From: Oleispira sp.
GTDB lineage: Bacteria; Pseudomonadota; Gammaproteobacteria; Pseudomonadales; Oceanobacteraceae
Direction of reading: 5' to 3'
Assembly: GCA_016765295.1 (NCBI GenBank)
Contig: JAESQF010000123.1
Location: forward strand, 104,915-165,744
DNA: 60,830 nucleotides
The stretch's first letter is position 1. Each line of letters opens with the position of its first letter. Below the pieces are notes generated by a model. The model made no database searches, was not told where the DNA came from, and saw nothing but the letters and a program-made list of their open reading frames with translations. The position numbers and the translations under genes were made by a program. Positions 1 through 9,021 of the stretch are shown here, in pieces.

Positions 1-312
1 ACAATTGCCATAGGAGATCCAGAAACGGCAGGGGAAGAGGCTTTAGATCTTAAGGTTTTGGCTTCCATTGCCAAGATAACCTCGGGTGCAGCTTACCAAG
101 CTTTTAACAAACAAGAGTTAGATAATATATATCAGGAAATTGCAAAATTAGAACCGGATGAATATGAAACCTTGAGCTATCGCCCGAAAATCAGTTTGCA
201 CCATTACCCTTTAGCCATCGCATTGTTGGGGTATATATTGTTCTTTGTGGTTATGACGGGACTTTCTTTGCGCCGTCAGCCAATAAAGTCACAGCAGGAG
301 GAGCAAATATGA
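1..312 (+). CDS. BatA-like VWA protein, C-terminal part (5' truncated by window edge)
   Basis: The reading frame is open from base 1 with no start visible, so this is the last ~103 residues of a longer protein. The visible part ends a von Willebrand A domain (GDPETAGEE, then LASIAKITSGAAYQAF, the usual end of Bat-type VWA domains, where an agent decides how completely a substrate interacts). It is followed by one transmembrane helix (about 20 residues, LAIALLGYILFFVVM) and a short basic/polar tail. The stop overlaps the start of the next gene in an ATGA. With the VWA-TPR and BatD-like genes downstream, it is best read as batA of a Bat (Bacteroides aerotolerance-type) operon. Family function in envelope stress is only partly understood. 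Confidence 0.75.
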   Translation, partial: TIAIGDPETAGEEALDLKVLASIAKITSGAAYQAFNKQELDNIYQEIAKLEPDEYETLSYRPKISLHHYPLAIALLGYILFFVVMTGLSLRRQPIKSQQEEQI

Positions 313-2027
313 TGGATTGGTTTATATTTGATTTCTCTCAGTTAGCAAACTTTCATTTGTTGAGACCGCTATGGTTATTAGCCATGATTCCACTCGCGTG
401 GACTATTTATCATCTGTGGTATGCCCGTAGTCCATTTGCTAAATGGCAAACCGTTATTTCGCCTATCTTAATTAAGGCAATGAGGGTTCGCCATGGCAGT
501 GCGAGAATCATCAACCCGTTAAACGTATTCATGGGTTCAGCCATTTTAGTAGTTATAATTTTATCTGGACCCAGCTGGAAGCAGCAGGCCTCACCTTTCT
601 CAGAGGATCTATCGGCATTGGTCATCGTGCTTGATGCATCTACTTCGATGGAACAAAAAGATGTTCAGCCTAGTCGTTTGGAAAGGGCGAAACAAAAGAT
701 CGAAGACTTATTATTATTACGCCCAGGAGGCCGTGTAGGACTTATCGTTTATGCTGGTAGTGCGCACAGTGTTATTCCATTAACCAACGATATTGAAGTG
801 GTAAGGAATTTTCTAAAATCCATTACTAGCAAGATGATGCCAAAAGCGGGAAAGTTTGCTGAGAAGGCGTTACCTATCGCAGATAAAATGCTAAGCGGTA
901 ATTCAACGGCGGGGCTGGAAATTAAAGGAACTGTAGCCTTGTTCACTGATGGTATCGGACCTGATACTAATGCGGCTTTCAAAGGTTATTTTTCTCAAAA
1001 TCAGCATCAACTATTAATTCTGGGTATTGGCCAAGATAGTTCCCATCAAACACAAATTGATGCGGGAATGATTCCACTAGAAACAGCAGCTCTTAAGGCG
1101 CTAGCGGATAATTCTGGTGGTTATTATCAAGCCCTGTCTTTGGATAAAGCGGATGTTAAATACTTAAATCGACGTGTCAATAGTCACTTGGTCATTGTTG
1201 ACGATGGTACTCGCCCTTGGCTTGATGCTGGCTACTACTTAATTTATCCACTTATATTCCTCATGCTATTTTGGTTTAGAAAAGGCTGGACGCTGAACTG
1301 GACATTGATAGTGATGCTAGCAGTGCTTTATAGCCCAGCGTCTGAGGTAATGGCGCAGGACTCTATTACCAACAATGGTATGGCTAAAAAAGAGCAGGAC
1401 TCTGTCATGGCTAGTTTAGAGGATCACTTTCTACGTTTGTGGCTAACCCCAGATCAGCTTGGACAATATTATATGTGGTTAGGAAATTATGCCGCGGCTG
1501 CTCGCAGTTTTGACAATATTCCTTGGCGAGCAATCGCACTTTATCGTGGTGAGAACTTTATCGGCGCCGCTGAAATGTTTAGTCGTATCGATAGTATCGA
1601 GGGCCATTTTAATTTAGCCAATGCTTGGGCTCATAGCCGTAATTATATTAAGGCCGTCAAGTCGTATAATGACGTTCTAAAGCTAGATAAGAAAAATAAA
1701 CAAGAACCAAACTCTATCTATAACAGAGCACTAAAAAGTAGTGCACTAAAAAACAGAGACAAAATTCAACAAATCATTGATGAAATTAACCTGCTCAGTG
1801 CCAGCCAGCAAGCGGAATCTAGCGACTCTTCTCGTGATCTAACGGATGATCAGCCACAAACCGCTGATGGTGCAGAGCGCAGTGATTTCAATCAACGTGA
1901 AGTCGAGCCGTTAACCTCAGAAGTTATATTGTTAGATGAGTCCGTTAGTGATCTGTGGATGCGACAAGTGCAAAAAGATCCTTCTCAGTTTCTGAGTATT
2001 AAATTTCATATGCAGTTAGAGCAATAA
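309..2027 (+). CDS. BatB-type membrane protein, VWA domain plus TPR repeats
   Basis: The 572-residue protein has two N-terminal hydrophobic helices (about 17-37 and 68-90), then a VWA domain whose metal-ion-dependent adhesion motif DASTS is intact at 109-113. A further membrane segment lies near 305-345. The C-terminal half carries TPR-like repeats (YMWLGNYAAAARSF, FNLANAWAHSRNYIKAVKSY) and ends in a polar Ser/Asp-rich tail. This is the BatB (VWA) with BatC-like TPR fusion common in Proteobacteria. An AGGAGGAG ribosome site at 296-303 precedes ATG 309; a second ATG follows immediately at 312. It overlaps the upstream batA-like gene by 4 bp, so translation is probably coupled. Likely a membrane-anchored scaffold facing the periplasm. 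Confidence 0.8.
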   Translation: MMDWFIFDFSQLANFHLLRPLWLLAMIPLAWTIYHLWYARSPFAKWQTVISPILIKAMRVRHGSARIINPLNVFMGSAILVVIILSGPSWKQQASPFSEDLSALVIVLDASTSMEQKDVQPSRLERAKQKIEDLLLLRPGGRVGLIVYAGSAHSVIPLTNDIEVVRNFLKSITSKMMPKAGKFAEKALPIADKMLSGNSTAGLEIKGTVALFTDGIGPDTNAAFKGYFSQNQHQLLILGIGQDSSHQTQIDAGMIPLETAALKALADNSGGYYQALSLDKADVKYLNRRVNSHLVIVDDGTRPWLDAGYYLIYPLIFLMLFWFRKGWTLNWTLIVMLAVLYSPASEVMAQDSITNNGMAKKEQDSVMASLEDHFLRLWLTPDQLGQYYMWLGNYAAAARSFDNIPWRAIALYRGENFIGAAEMFSRIDSIEGHFNLANAWAHSRNYIKAVKSYNDVLKLDKKNKQEPNSIYNRALKSSALKNRDKIQQIIDEINLLSASQQAESSDSSRDLTDDQPQTADGAERSDFNQREVEPLTSEVILLDESVSDLWMRQVQKDPSQFLSIKFHMQLEQ

Positions 2028-2030
2028 ATT

Positions 2031-3392
2031 ATGCAGGCATTGATGATGAGTCAGGTGGCCTACCGTATATTAGGCTTATGTTTCTTGTTGATTGCTATGC
2101 CCATGCAAGCCTCAATAGAACAGCTGCAACAGCAAGGCGAGCTGCAAATCAACAGCTGGTTGAGTCCTGAGAGCGATATTGTAAAAGGCCAGCAAATCAA
2201 TCTTCAGATTGAAATCGCTAGCCAGCAAAAATGGCAAGGCGGTGTGGTGATTGAGCATATTGAAATAGAAAATGCGATCGTACTACAGCGTGAAAAATTT
2301 GCGGTTAATTCTGTACGTAATGAAAATGGTAAGTCTTGGTTAGTGCAGCTTTGGACCTTGGTTATTTATCCTCAAGCTGTGGGTGATTATATCATTCCCG
2401 AAATAGCCGTGGATGTTGCTGTTGTTGATAGTGATGGCTATATAACTAAGGGGCCGTTACTAGGAAATAAGCTGACATTTTCAGTGATAGAAAATACGGC
2501 CATGCTAAATTCTATTAATGGAACTGATGGTGATAATGTTGAATGGATCGCCAGCCCCAGCTTTTCTATTGATGAAAGCTTTGATCGTTCTTTTGAGGGC
2601 TTAAAGGCTGGGGATGCTTTAACTCGAACCTTGCTATTTTCGGCGAAAGATTTACCTGCGATGATGCTGCCATCTTTAGCGTTAGCAGATATAGCCGGGG
2701 TCGCGATCTATTCACAGCCTGCACAGCTGGTAGATAAGGTAAATAGAGGCGATTATCTAGCAAAGCGAACGGAAATTCATACCTACATTATTGAGCAAGC
2801 AGGGGATTATATTATCCCTAAACAGGTTTATTACTGGTGGAATACCAAAGATCTAAGTTTTCAGAGAATAGTATTGCCCGAATATCGACTAAAGGTTGCT
2901 GGATCCAATATGGCGACTATCTTGATGTGGTCGTTAGTCTCTATACTTTGCTTATTGATCATGGTCTTGTTAATCAAAAAAATAACCAGTCATACCGGGT
3001 TAGCATCTCGCTGGGCATCTTTAAAAGTATTGTTACACTCTTTCTCTCGGGATCCAAATAGACAACTTGAGAGGCGTTTTCAGAGTGCCTGTAAAAGAGG
3101 GAGTGACGAGCTTGCACTCGCTCTTTTATATCAAGGCTTAGATCACTATGAAGAACATTTTAGCGGTGTTATTCGGCAGCTTTTATTTGAACTTGATAAT
3201 ACTGAGCTAAAACAGCAGTTCGAAAGTTTAATACAGTATATTTATGCGGACAATAATACAGAGGTGAAAGAGAGAGGAGAGGCGAAAGAGGTCGATATCA
3301 AACTCTTTGCTAAGACCCTGATACAAGAAATGAAAAAGATGAATTCACAGAAGAAAGGCTGGTTTACTAAAGTAGATTTAACCCTTAATTAA
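2031..3392 (+). CDS. BatD-like membrane protein
   Basis: The 453-residue protein starts three bases after the VWA-TPR gene, in the same operon. An N-terminal signal sequence (about 1-27, ending MPMQA) leads into a periplasmic beta-rich region resembling the tandem immunoglobulin-like folds of BatD (phrases such as QAVGDYIIPEIAVDV and EQAGDYIIPKQVYYWW are repeated about 200 residues apart). One transmembrane helix lies near 294-316 and a ~130-residue cytoplasmic tail follows. BatD proteins accompany BatA/BatB and are linked to aerotolerance or envelope stress in other bacteria. The specific role here is unknown. Assignment rests on domain layout and gene order. Confidence 0.75.
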   Translation: MQALMMSQVAYRILGLCFLLIAMPMQASIEQLQQQGELQINSWLSPESDIVKGQQINLQIEIASQQKWQGGVVIEHIEIENAIVLQREKFAVNSVRNENGKSWLVQLWTLVIYPQAVGDYIIPEIAVDVAVVDSDGYITKGPLLGNKLTFSVIENTAMLNSINGTDGDNVEWIASPSFSIDESFDRSFEGLKAGDALTRTLLFSAKDLPAMMLPSLALADIAGVAIYSQPAQLVDKVNRGDYLAKRTEIHTYIIEQAGDYIIPKQVYYWWNTKDLSFQRIVLPEYRLKVAGSNMATILMWSLVSILCLLIMVLLIKKITSHTGLASRWASLKVLLHSFSRDPNRQLERRFQSACKRGSDELALALLYQGLDHYEEHFSGVIRQLLFELDNTELKQQFESLIQYIYADNNTEVKERGEAKEVDIKLFAKTLIQEMKKMNSQKKGWFTKVDLTLN

Positions 3393-3510
3393 TGACAACC
3401 CTATTCAAGGGAGCGCGCGGCATACTCGCTTGTTCTTGGCCTACTGAGGTAGTCTTGGTAGTATGAATGCTGATGGCACCTATTCTCTCAATCAATAAAG
3501 TTATAACTTA

Positions 3511-5139
3511 ATGTTTATGAAACGATCTCTCTTTTCAGTCTTTAATTTACTGCTGTGTTTGTGTTTATACTCAATAAATTTCTATGTTCAAGCGCAAGAT
3601 CTGACACTAAAAGAACTCTCTGAGGCAGCGATTCGCAGCGAAAATATCAGTGAAGAACTCAGCCCTCAAGCGGGAGATGAACTGAAATTACAAGATACGC
3701 CGCTCACAGTTGCTTTAGCTATTCTAAAAACGATGGAGAGAGGTGATTTTGAAGCAGCGGCAACTCACCTAGATTTACGTTACTTGCCACCAGGTATTGA
3801 GAAAAATCAAGGAGCCCAGCTCAGCAAGCACTTAGGGATTGTTTGGGCGCAACAGAATATTCTCGATTTATCCACGCTCAGTGATAAGCCCGAAGGCTAC
3901 CTTGATGATGGTTTACCGAGCTATAGAGATTTATTAGGTACGATTAACTTGAAAGATAGTACCGTGCCTGTTTATTTACAGCGGATTCCAGATGGTGAAG
4001 GTAACCAAGTTTGGAAAATTTCAAATGCAACGGTATCAAAAATACCTGAACTATGGAGTGAGCTAGGGTACCACCCTTTAGCAGAATCGATCTCCGCCTA
4101 TTTACCACAGTTTCAAATTTTTGATATGGAGAACTGGCAATTTGGTAGTTTGATTATCATTGTTCTAGCCAGTTGGTATTTTACCGCGGCCTTACGTTGG
4201 TTGATGCAGTATCTAGTCTCTTTCTCTTCACGTTACAAAGAAACGATGCACCAGCTGATTAGTCGGCCATTACGAATGTTTTTGTTTTTCACCATTGTGC
4301 AATGGGCAGTTGGTTTTCTAGGTCTTTCGATCAGTGCCCAAGTATGGATTGATTCAGGGACATTGGGTTATCTAGCATCGGTCTTCTTAGTATTAGGGGT
4401 TATTGAATTTTTCTTTGCAATGTATATTAGCCGAAAAGCTCAATCAGCAAATGCAATTGCAATTATGCGCCCTTTAGTCACTATCTTGAAAATTATTGCG
4501 GTGATCAGTGTGGCGTTAAGTTGGTTTGATAATGCCGGCTATAGTATTAGCACTATCTTAACCGGTTTAGGTATCGGTAGCTTAGCTATTGCTTTGGCTG
4601 CACAAAAATCTTTGGAAAATGTATTTGGTGCTTTTACTTTGTTTTTTGCTCGCCCAATTAAACCCGGAGATTTTTGTAAATTTGGTACTATTTCTGGAAC
4701 GGTAGAGGAAATTGGCTTGCGCTCAACTCGGATTCGTAAATTAGATCGCTCCGTGGTGCACGTACCTAATGCGGTTTTATCATCGGGTAATTTGGAAAAT
4801 TATGAAGAAATAGATTATCGTCTGTTCTTAAGAGAGCTGCGTTTACGTTTGGATACGACCCCTGATCAACTCCGGGTGGTATTGGATGAGTTACGAAAAT
4901 TGATCTTTTCTCACCCTCAGACCCTCGATACAGCGGCGAGGATAAGGTTTGAGAATATTGAACGTGATGCCTTTCTAATTGTAATCAATGTTTATGTTGA
5001 TACTGCTTCACTTATTGAATTTAAAGCGATTGCTGAAGATTTAAATTTAAGAATATTAGAATTGATTTATGATCAGGGGGTTGAACTGGCTATTCCTGAA
5101 CAACGAGTACATGTCTCATCAGAGCATACCGGGGGATGA
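3511..5139 (+). CDS. MscS-family mechanosensitive ion channel
   Basis: The 542-residue inner-membrane protein has a cleavable-looking signal sequence (1-28, ending YVQA), a ~160-residue periplasmic domain, about five membrane helices (near 200-380) and a C-terminal cytoplasmic beta/alpha-beta domain. The pore-lining helix is clear at about 352-380: GLGIGSLAIALAAQKS followed by LENVFGAFTLFFARPIKPGD, the MscS signature with alternating Gly/Ala packing and the PIKPGD turn into the beta domain. VEEIGLRSTRIRKLD and the VPNAVLSSGNLENY segment are also typical. It probably releases solutes on hypo-osmotic shock. Much longer than E. coli MscS (286 residues), it belongs with the medium-length homologues. 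Start may be ATG 3511 or 3517. It lies 118 bp after the Bat operon. Confidence 0.88.
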   Translation: MFMKRSLFSVFNLLLCLCLYSINFYVQAQDLTLKELSEAAIRSENISEELSPQAGDELKLQDTPLTVALAILKTMERGDFEAAATHLDLRYLPPGIEKNQGAQLSKHLGIVWAQQNILDLSTLSDKPEGYLDDGLPSYRDLLGTINLKDSTVPVYLQRIPDGEGNQVWKISNATVSKIPELWSELGYHPLAESISAYLPQFQIFDMENWQFGSLIIIVLASWYFTAALRWLMQYLVSFSSRYKETMHQLISRPLRMFLFFTIVQWAVGFLGLSISAQVWIDSGTLGYLASVFLVLGVIEFFFAMYISRKAQSANAIAIMRPLVTILKIIAVISVALSWFDNAGYSISTILTGLGIGSLAIALAAQKSLENVFGAFTLFFARPIKPGDFCKFGTISGTVEEIGLRSTRIRKLDRSVVHVPNAVLSSGNLENYEEIDYRLFLRELRLRLDTTPDQLRVVLDELRKLIFSHPQTLDTAARIRFENIERDAFLIVINVYVDTASLIEFKAIAEDLNLRILELIYDQGVELAIPEQRVHVSSEHTGG

Positions 5140-5200
5140 TTAGCTATTGCTTCATTAGCTGATTATAATAACCAAATAATTACATTTAGAGTGAAAACTT

Positions 5201-5767
5201 ATGCCTAAAGCGAGCGATATCAAAAAGAACGCAGCCGTTGAATATAACGGTAACGTATACATGGTGAGAGACATCGAGCGCTCAGTTCCGCAAGGTCGTT
5301 CTGGCGGTAGTATTTATCGCATGCGTATGTACGATGTGGTTACCGGTAATAAAATTGATGAGGCGTTCAAAGATTCTGACATGTTGAACTTGGCTGACTT
5401 GGTTCGCCGTCCAATTACCTTCTCTTATTCCGATGGTGATGAATATGTTTTCATGGATAGTGAAGACTATTCATCGTATAGCTTGAACAAAGAAAGCATT
5501 GAAGATGAGTTGCTGTTCATCAGCGAATCGACTGAAGGCTTATTGATCGTTATCGTGGATGACGCACCTGTTGGCCTGCAGCTACCTGCGACGGTTGATC
5601 TTGAGATTACTGAAACGGATCCTTCGCTAAAGGGTGGATCTGCTACTGCGCGTACTAAGCCAGCCCTTCTTTCTACCGGTTTGACGGTGCAGGTACCTGA
5701 GCATATTTCGATGGGTGAAAAGATTAAAGTGAATGTTGAAGAGCGTAAATTTATTAGCCGTGCGTAG
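5201..5767 (+). CDS. efpL: EfpL (elongation factor P-like protein, YeiP)
   Basis: The 188-residue protein aligns end to end with E. coli YeiP/Efp[18 protein letters not shown] start, [20 protein letters not shown] in the middle, and the C-terminal [16 protein letters not shown] with [13 protein letters not shown]. It has the three-domain KOW/OB/OB layout of EF-P. The domain I loop reads VPQGRSGGS with Arg33 at the tip, the position that is arginine in E. coli EfpL rather than the modified lysine of EF-P, so no lysylation or rhamnosylation is needed. EfpL binds the ribosome E site and relieves stalling at proline and other difficult motifs. A strong bidirectional terminator follows. Confidence 0.93.
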   Translation: MPKASDIKKNAAVEYNGNVYMVRDIERSVPQGRSGGSIYRMRMYDVVTGNKIDEAFKDSDMLNLADLVRRPITFSYSDGDEYVFMDSEDYSSYSLNKESIEDELLFISESTEGLLIVIVDDAPVGLQLPATVDLEITETDPSLKGGSATARTKPALLSTGLTVQVPEHISMGEKIKVNVEERKFISRA

Positions 5768-5824
5768 GTTGATATAAAGCCTCTTTGTTTTGAGGCGCTG
5801 TTGCTTAAAGGCATAGTGCTTGAT

Positions 5825-5861
5825 AAAAAGGATAGCTCACTTAGTGATCTATCCTTTTTTT
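5825..5861. terminator. bidirectional intrinsic terminator between efpL and the GST-like gene
   Basis: AAAAAGGATAG at 5825-5835 pairs with CTATCCTTTTT at 5849-5859. The inner TCAC/GTGA pairing extends the stem, leaving a tiny loop. A U-run follows on the plus strand and an equivalent run on the minus strand, as expected between convergent genes. Confidence 0.85.
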
Positions 5862-5894
5862 ATACTTGGCTGTTAGCCTTGAGTGAAGTTAGCA

Positions 5895-6686
5895 CTAGAG
5901 CGAAAGCGGTAATGCCAAGTGCTGGGAGTATATGAAGTCTCTATGCTGCAATAGAATAGGGTCTAGCGCGGCTTTTGTTTTCTCATCTAATGCTTCAAAT
6001 ACCGTTCGAATGACTGGGGACATGGCACATTGGTCTTCAGGCAAAGGTTTAAAGCAAGCCATAAACGTTGCGCTGTAGATGTCGACTGCGCTGATTGAAT
6101 CTCCTAAATAATACTTTTTTCCTTTCTTGTGCTGAGATTTTAGCTTCTCTGATAATAGCTTAAGAATGCTTATCGTATGCTCACCATAGTGTGCTCCCTG
6201 CTCTTGCTGGTAACCGTATTTTTTAGCCAAATAACCTGCGATAGGTTGAGGGTATGCCCCGTCATTGAAATCTTGGCCGTTGAGCCCTTTATGCACACTG
6301 TCTAACCGTCTGCACCAGCCCAAGCCCATTTCAGAGCAAATTTTGTGGCAAAGTTCTAAGGCGTCTTCTCTTTGTTTTGGATCTCTAGGTAATAAAGGTA
6401 TTTGAGGCTCTAGGCGCTCTGCCAGCATTAGAATACCTAACCAACCTGAAAGTGGTGTTTCGTCATCGAGTATCGCAACAGGGGCGCTTCTAGAGCCTGT
6501 CCATGCTGACATCTCACGGCTGCTAGGATCGTGATAGCAGGCAGACCAATTAAGCTGTTTCAGATGGAAGATGCTTTTGGCCGCCTCACTCCAAGGACTA
6601 GGTAAACCTTTGACAAGTACCATTCTTAAGCCTGATTGCTGCTTGATCTGGTCAAAGTCGAGATAGTTAATTGCTTGGCTCGTCAT
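5895..6686 (-). CDS. glutathione S-transferase-like protein
   Basis: The 263-residue cytosolic protein has an N-terminal thioredoxin-like fold (about 17-95; the turn GLPSPWSEAAKS occupies the glutathione-site position, and SRSAPVAILDDE holds the cis-Pro motif with the acidic glutathione contact). An all-helical C-terminal domain follows (about 105-250, including KYYLGDSISAVDIYSATFM, the typical GST N-capping-box segment D-x-x-S-x-x-D). There is no obvious catalytic Tyr or Cys in the first turn; Ser30 could serve. It is divergent from the LysR gene at 6825, with a dyad between them, so that regulator may control it. Substrate unknown. Confidence 0.75.
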   Translation of the reverse strand: MTSQAINYLDFDQIKQQSGLRMVLVKGLPSPWSEAAKSIFHLKQLNWSACYHDPSSREMSAWTGSRSAPVAILDDETPLSGWLGILMLAERLEPQIPLLPRDPKQREDALELCHKICSEMGLGWCRRLDSVHKGLNGQDFNDGAYPQPIAGYLAKKYGYQQEQGAHYGEHTISILKLLSEKLKSQHKKGKKYYLGDSISAVDIYSATFMACFKPLPEDQCAMSPVIRTVFEALDEKTKAALDPILLQHRDFIYSQHLALPLSL

Positions 6687-6777
6687 GATTTAGCCCTTGG
6701 ATTAATAATTGGTGAATGTTTATAGGGTATGAGTGTCTAGAAAAAATGGCTTGTTTACAAACGATAATATCTTACTA

Positions 6778-6795
6778 TTAGATTAGAAAATCTAA
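6778..6795. promoter_or_regulatory. LysR-type dyad between GST-like gene and LysR gene
   Basis: TTAGATT-AGAA-AATCTAA is a perfect 7-bp inverted repeat around a 4-bp centre. It ends 29 bp before the LysR start codon and contains the T-N11-A pattern of LysR boxes. It lies in the 138-bp divergent intergenic region, so it is a candidate autoregulatory site also acting on the GST-like gene. Confidence 0.6.
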
Positions 6796-6824
6796 CTCAA
6801 CCTTTTCTGCTTCGAGTATGCTAA

Positions 6825-7724
6825 ATGAAAAATCGTCAGCGCTTGCCACCGATTCAGTATCTGGTCGCTTTTGTCACCGCGGCTAAACTGTGCAGTTTTA
6901 AATTAGCCGCCCGAGAGCTGAATATTACACCTTCGGCCATCAGCCAGCAGATTAAAAATCTAGAAAATCATATAGGACTCGCGTTGTTTAGCCGTGAAAA
7001 AAGAGAGTTGCAGCTGACAGGAGCGGGAGAGGCGTTTTATCTGATCGCCAAAAAGACAATGAGTAGTTATGAAAATGGTTATGCACAATTTTCTGATCAG
7101 TTCTTTTCTTCAAGCCTAAGGGTGAGCATGATCCCTTTTGTGGCGCACGAAATCGTAATACCTCACTTGCATGAATTTCAAATTAAACACCCTGAAATCA
7201 ATTTCATTATAGAAACCTCTGCCGAATTAAAAAATTTAGAAACGGGTGATCTTGATGGCGCAGTTCGTTTTGGCTTGCCACCTTGGGGAAATACCAAAGC
7301 TGAACGGATATGTTCATTATCTTCTAACTTGGTAGCGAGTAAGGAGTATCTTAAAACACATAGCATAGAAGGAAAAAGTGAGAATAAAGCGGAGATCAAT
7401 TGGCAAAACCAGACGCTCATTCATAGCCGCAGTAATGTCAACGATTGGCAGCGTTATATGAGTGATGTAGGCGTTCAATTTAAGCCGAAGAATGAATTGT
7501 TTTTTGATTCTTACGAGGCGGGATTACGCGCAGCAGAAGAAGGCTTAGGCATTGCTTTGGCGGTATTTCCAATGTCGGCTAATAAAATTAAGACCGAAAA
7601 ACTGGTGGTCTTGTCTGATCAGTATGTACCCATTAAAGAAGGGGTTTATTGGGTCACAAAAGCGAATGAAAATAAGCAAGATAACTACCAAACTGTATTG
7701 GGCTGGCTGCAGGGCATTTTTTGA
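6825..7724 (+). CDS. LysR-family transcriptional regulator (GcvA-like)
   Basis: The 299-residue length is standard for the family. The N-terminal winged helix-turn-helix (about 8-66) is intact: FKLAARELNITPSAISQQIK then LENHIGLALFSREKRELQLT. The effector domain (about 90-299) keeps GLPPWGNTKAER and AAEEGLGIALAVFPM, which resemble the GcvA/TrpI branch. It is transcribed divergently from the GST-like gene, across the dyad at 6778-6795. It probably activates or represses that gene in response to an unknown small molecule. Confidence 0.85.
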   Translation: MKNRQRLPPIQYLVAFVTAAKLCSFKLAARELNITPSAISQQIKNLENHIGLALFSREKRELQLTGAGEAFYLIAKKTMSSYENGYAQFSDQFFSSSLRVSMIPFVAHEIVIPHLHEFQIKHPEINFIIETSAELKNLETGDLDGAVRFGLPPWGNTKAERICSLSSNLVASKEYLKTHSIEGKSENKAEINWQNQTLIHSRSNVNDWQRYMSDVGVQFKPKNELFFDSYEAGLRAAEEGLGIALAVFPMSANKIKTEKLVVLSDQYVPIKEGVYWVTKANENKQDNYQTVLGWLQGIF

Positions 7725-7800
7725 ATCTCGACTACACTTCATATACCTGCATGATTTGTGCAAATGACTCGTTATAGCCTTTAGATATAACCGTTTGGGT

Positions 7801-8970
7801 ATGCTTAGTTTGAAGAATAAACACCTCAATATGTCATCTTTTGACGACTTAAGTGAGACACAGAAACATCACTGTGAGATGCAAATTAGTGAAGACTTAA
7901 TTGCTCGGTCAATACCTGGGTCAATCATGGTACTTCTTCTGTGGGTATGTGTTGCTTGGCTGATCGATAGCCGCAATGGTGATACTGCAACGACACAATG
8001 GTTATTGAATCTTAGTATGATTTTTATAGTGGCAATTGGGCTGCGTTCATACTTTTTTTATATCGGCAGTAAGCATGTCGCCAATACAGTAATTTGTCGT
8101 TTTTACATTACTCTAGGGTTATCGATAGGCTGCCTCTCGTGGGGAATCATGGCGGCCTGTTCTTATCTTGAAACCCCTTTATTTACCCATCAGAATCTTA
8201 TTTTAATTACCACTGTCGGCTTAAGTGCAGGTGGGGCTGTTTCTTTTTCTGCTTCTCGATTTTATACCTATCTTTATGTTCTGTGTATGTTGGTGCCGAT
8301 TCTATTGGTCGAGTTCTTTATCGCGGAGCAGATAATTGTCGAGCGCGTTACTATCGTTATTATGTATATAATTGGCTTGCTATGGGTGACGGTTAACTCA
8401 TCAAAAGAATATATGTCGGCGCGGGTTAGTAATATTCGACTGCTAGAAATGAGTAATACGGATGGTTTAACGGAGGTTAAAAATCGGCGCTATTTCGATT
8501 TACAATTGGAAGAAGAGATACAGCGTGCAAGGCGTACGAAAGGAAGTATTGCATTATTAATTCTTGATATTGATAATTTTAAAAAAGTGAATGATGAATA
8601 TGGCCATATTACGGGTGATAAATGTTTAATTGCTGTGGCGAATTGCTTAAAAATTTCAGTGCAGCGCATTAGTGATACGGTGGCACGGTATGGGGGGGAA
8701 GAATTTGCGATTATTATAGCGAATACTGATGAAGCTAATTGCTTAAAGATTGCTGAGCATATTCGCACTGCTGTTGAGGATATTCAAGTTATTGAAAATA
8801 ATATGGCGGTATCGTTAACCATCAGTATTGGCGTGAGTCAGTGTAAATCAGCGGATGTGCAGTGTGACGCGGTGAGCCTATTGGCTGCGGCTGATAAGGC
8901 TCTTTATCAGGCTAAAAAACAGGGTCGAAACCAAGTCTGTAGCAATATATTGATCCCTGCCACTTCGTAA
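7801..8970 (+). CDS. membrane-bound diguanylate cyclase (GGDEF protein)
   Basis: About 389 residues from ATG 7801. A TTG at 7795 and an ATG at 7831 are alternatives and no start has a convincing ribosome site. Six hydrophobic helices span about 40-200 and form a membrane sensor. The GGDEF domain fills about 218-380 and carries the active-site motif GGEEF at 298-302. The inhibitory I-site RxxD (RISD, 289-292) lies exactly five residues before it, so the enzyme should make cyclic di-GMP and be product-inhibited. DIDNFKKVNDEYGH, the metal/GTP-binding segment, is intact. It is likely involved in the surface/motility switch; the input signal is unknown. Confidence 0.9.
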   Translation: MLSLKNKHLNMSSFDDLSETQKHHCEMQISEDLIARSIPGSIMVLLLWVCVAWLIDSRNGDTATTQWLLNLSMIFIVAIGLRSYFFYIGSKHVANTVICRFYITLGLSIGCLSWGIMAACSYLETPLFTHQNLILITTVGLSAGGAVSFSASRFYTYLYVLCMLVPILLVEFFIAEQIIVERVTIVIMYIIGLLWVTVNSSKEYMSARVSNIRLLEMSNTDGLTEVKNRRYFDLQLEEEIQRARRTKGSIALLILDIDNFKKVNDEYGHITGDKCLIAVANCLKISVQRISDTVARYGGEEFAIIIANTDEANCLKIAEHIRTAVEDIQVIENNMAVSLTISIGVSQCKSADVQCDAVSLLAAADKALYQAKKQGRNQVCSNILIPATS

Positions 8971-8985
8971 CGTTATAGGGGTGAC

Positions 8986-9019
8986 TTGACAAAAAGAAGC
9001 TACCTGACGTAAGGTAGGT
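8986..9019 (+). promoter_or_regulatory. promoter with palindromic operator upstream of the TetR gene
   Basis: A perfect -35 TTGACA (8986-8991) is followed by an inverted repeat AGCTACCT-GACGTA-AGGTAGGT at 8998-9019, with one mismatch between arms. The right arm overlaps the probable -10 (TAAGGT, 9010-9015, 18-bp spacer) and the Shine-Dalgarno (AAGG) of the TetR gene, whose ATG starts at 9022. A matching site precedes the hydrolase gene at 9645-9666, which points to autoregulation by the TetR protein. Confidence 0.75.
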
Positions 9020-9021
9020 AT

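Noticed and set aside
3393-3510. Sixth copy of the palindromic repeat after the Bat operon
   Set aside because: Only short similarity (AAGGGAGCGCG) and no paired arms.
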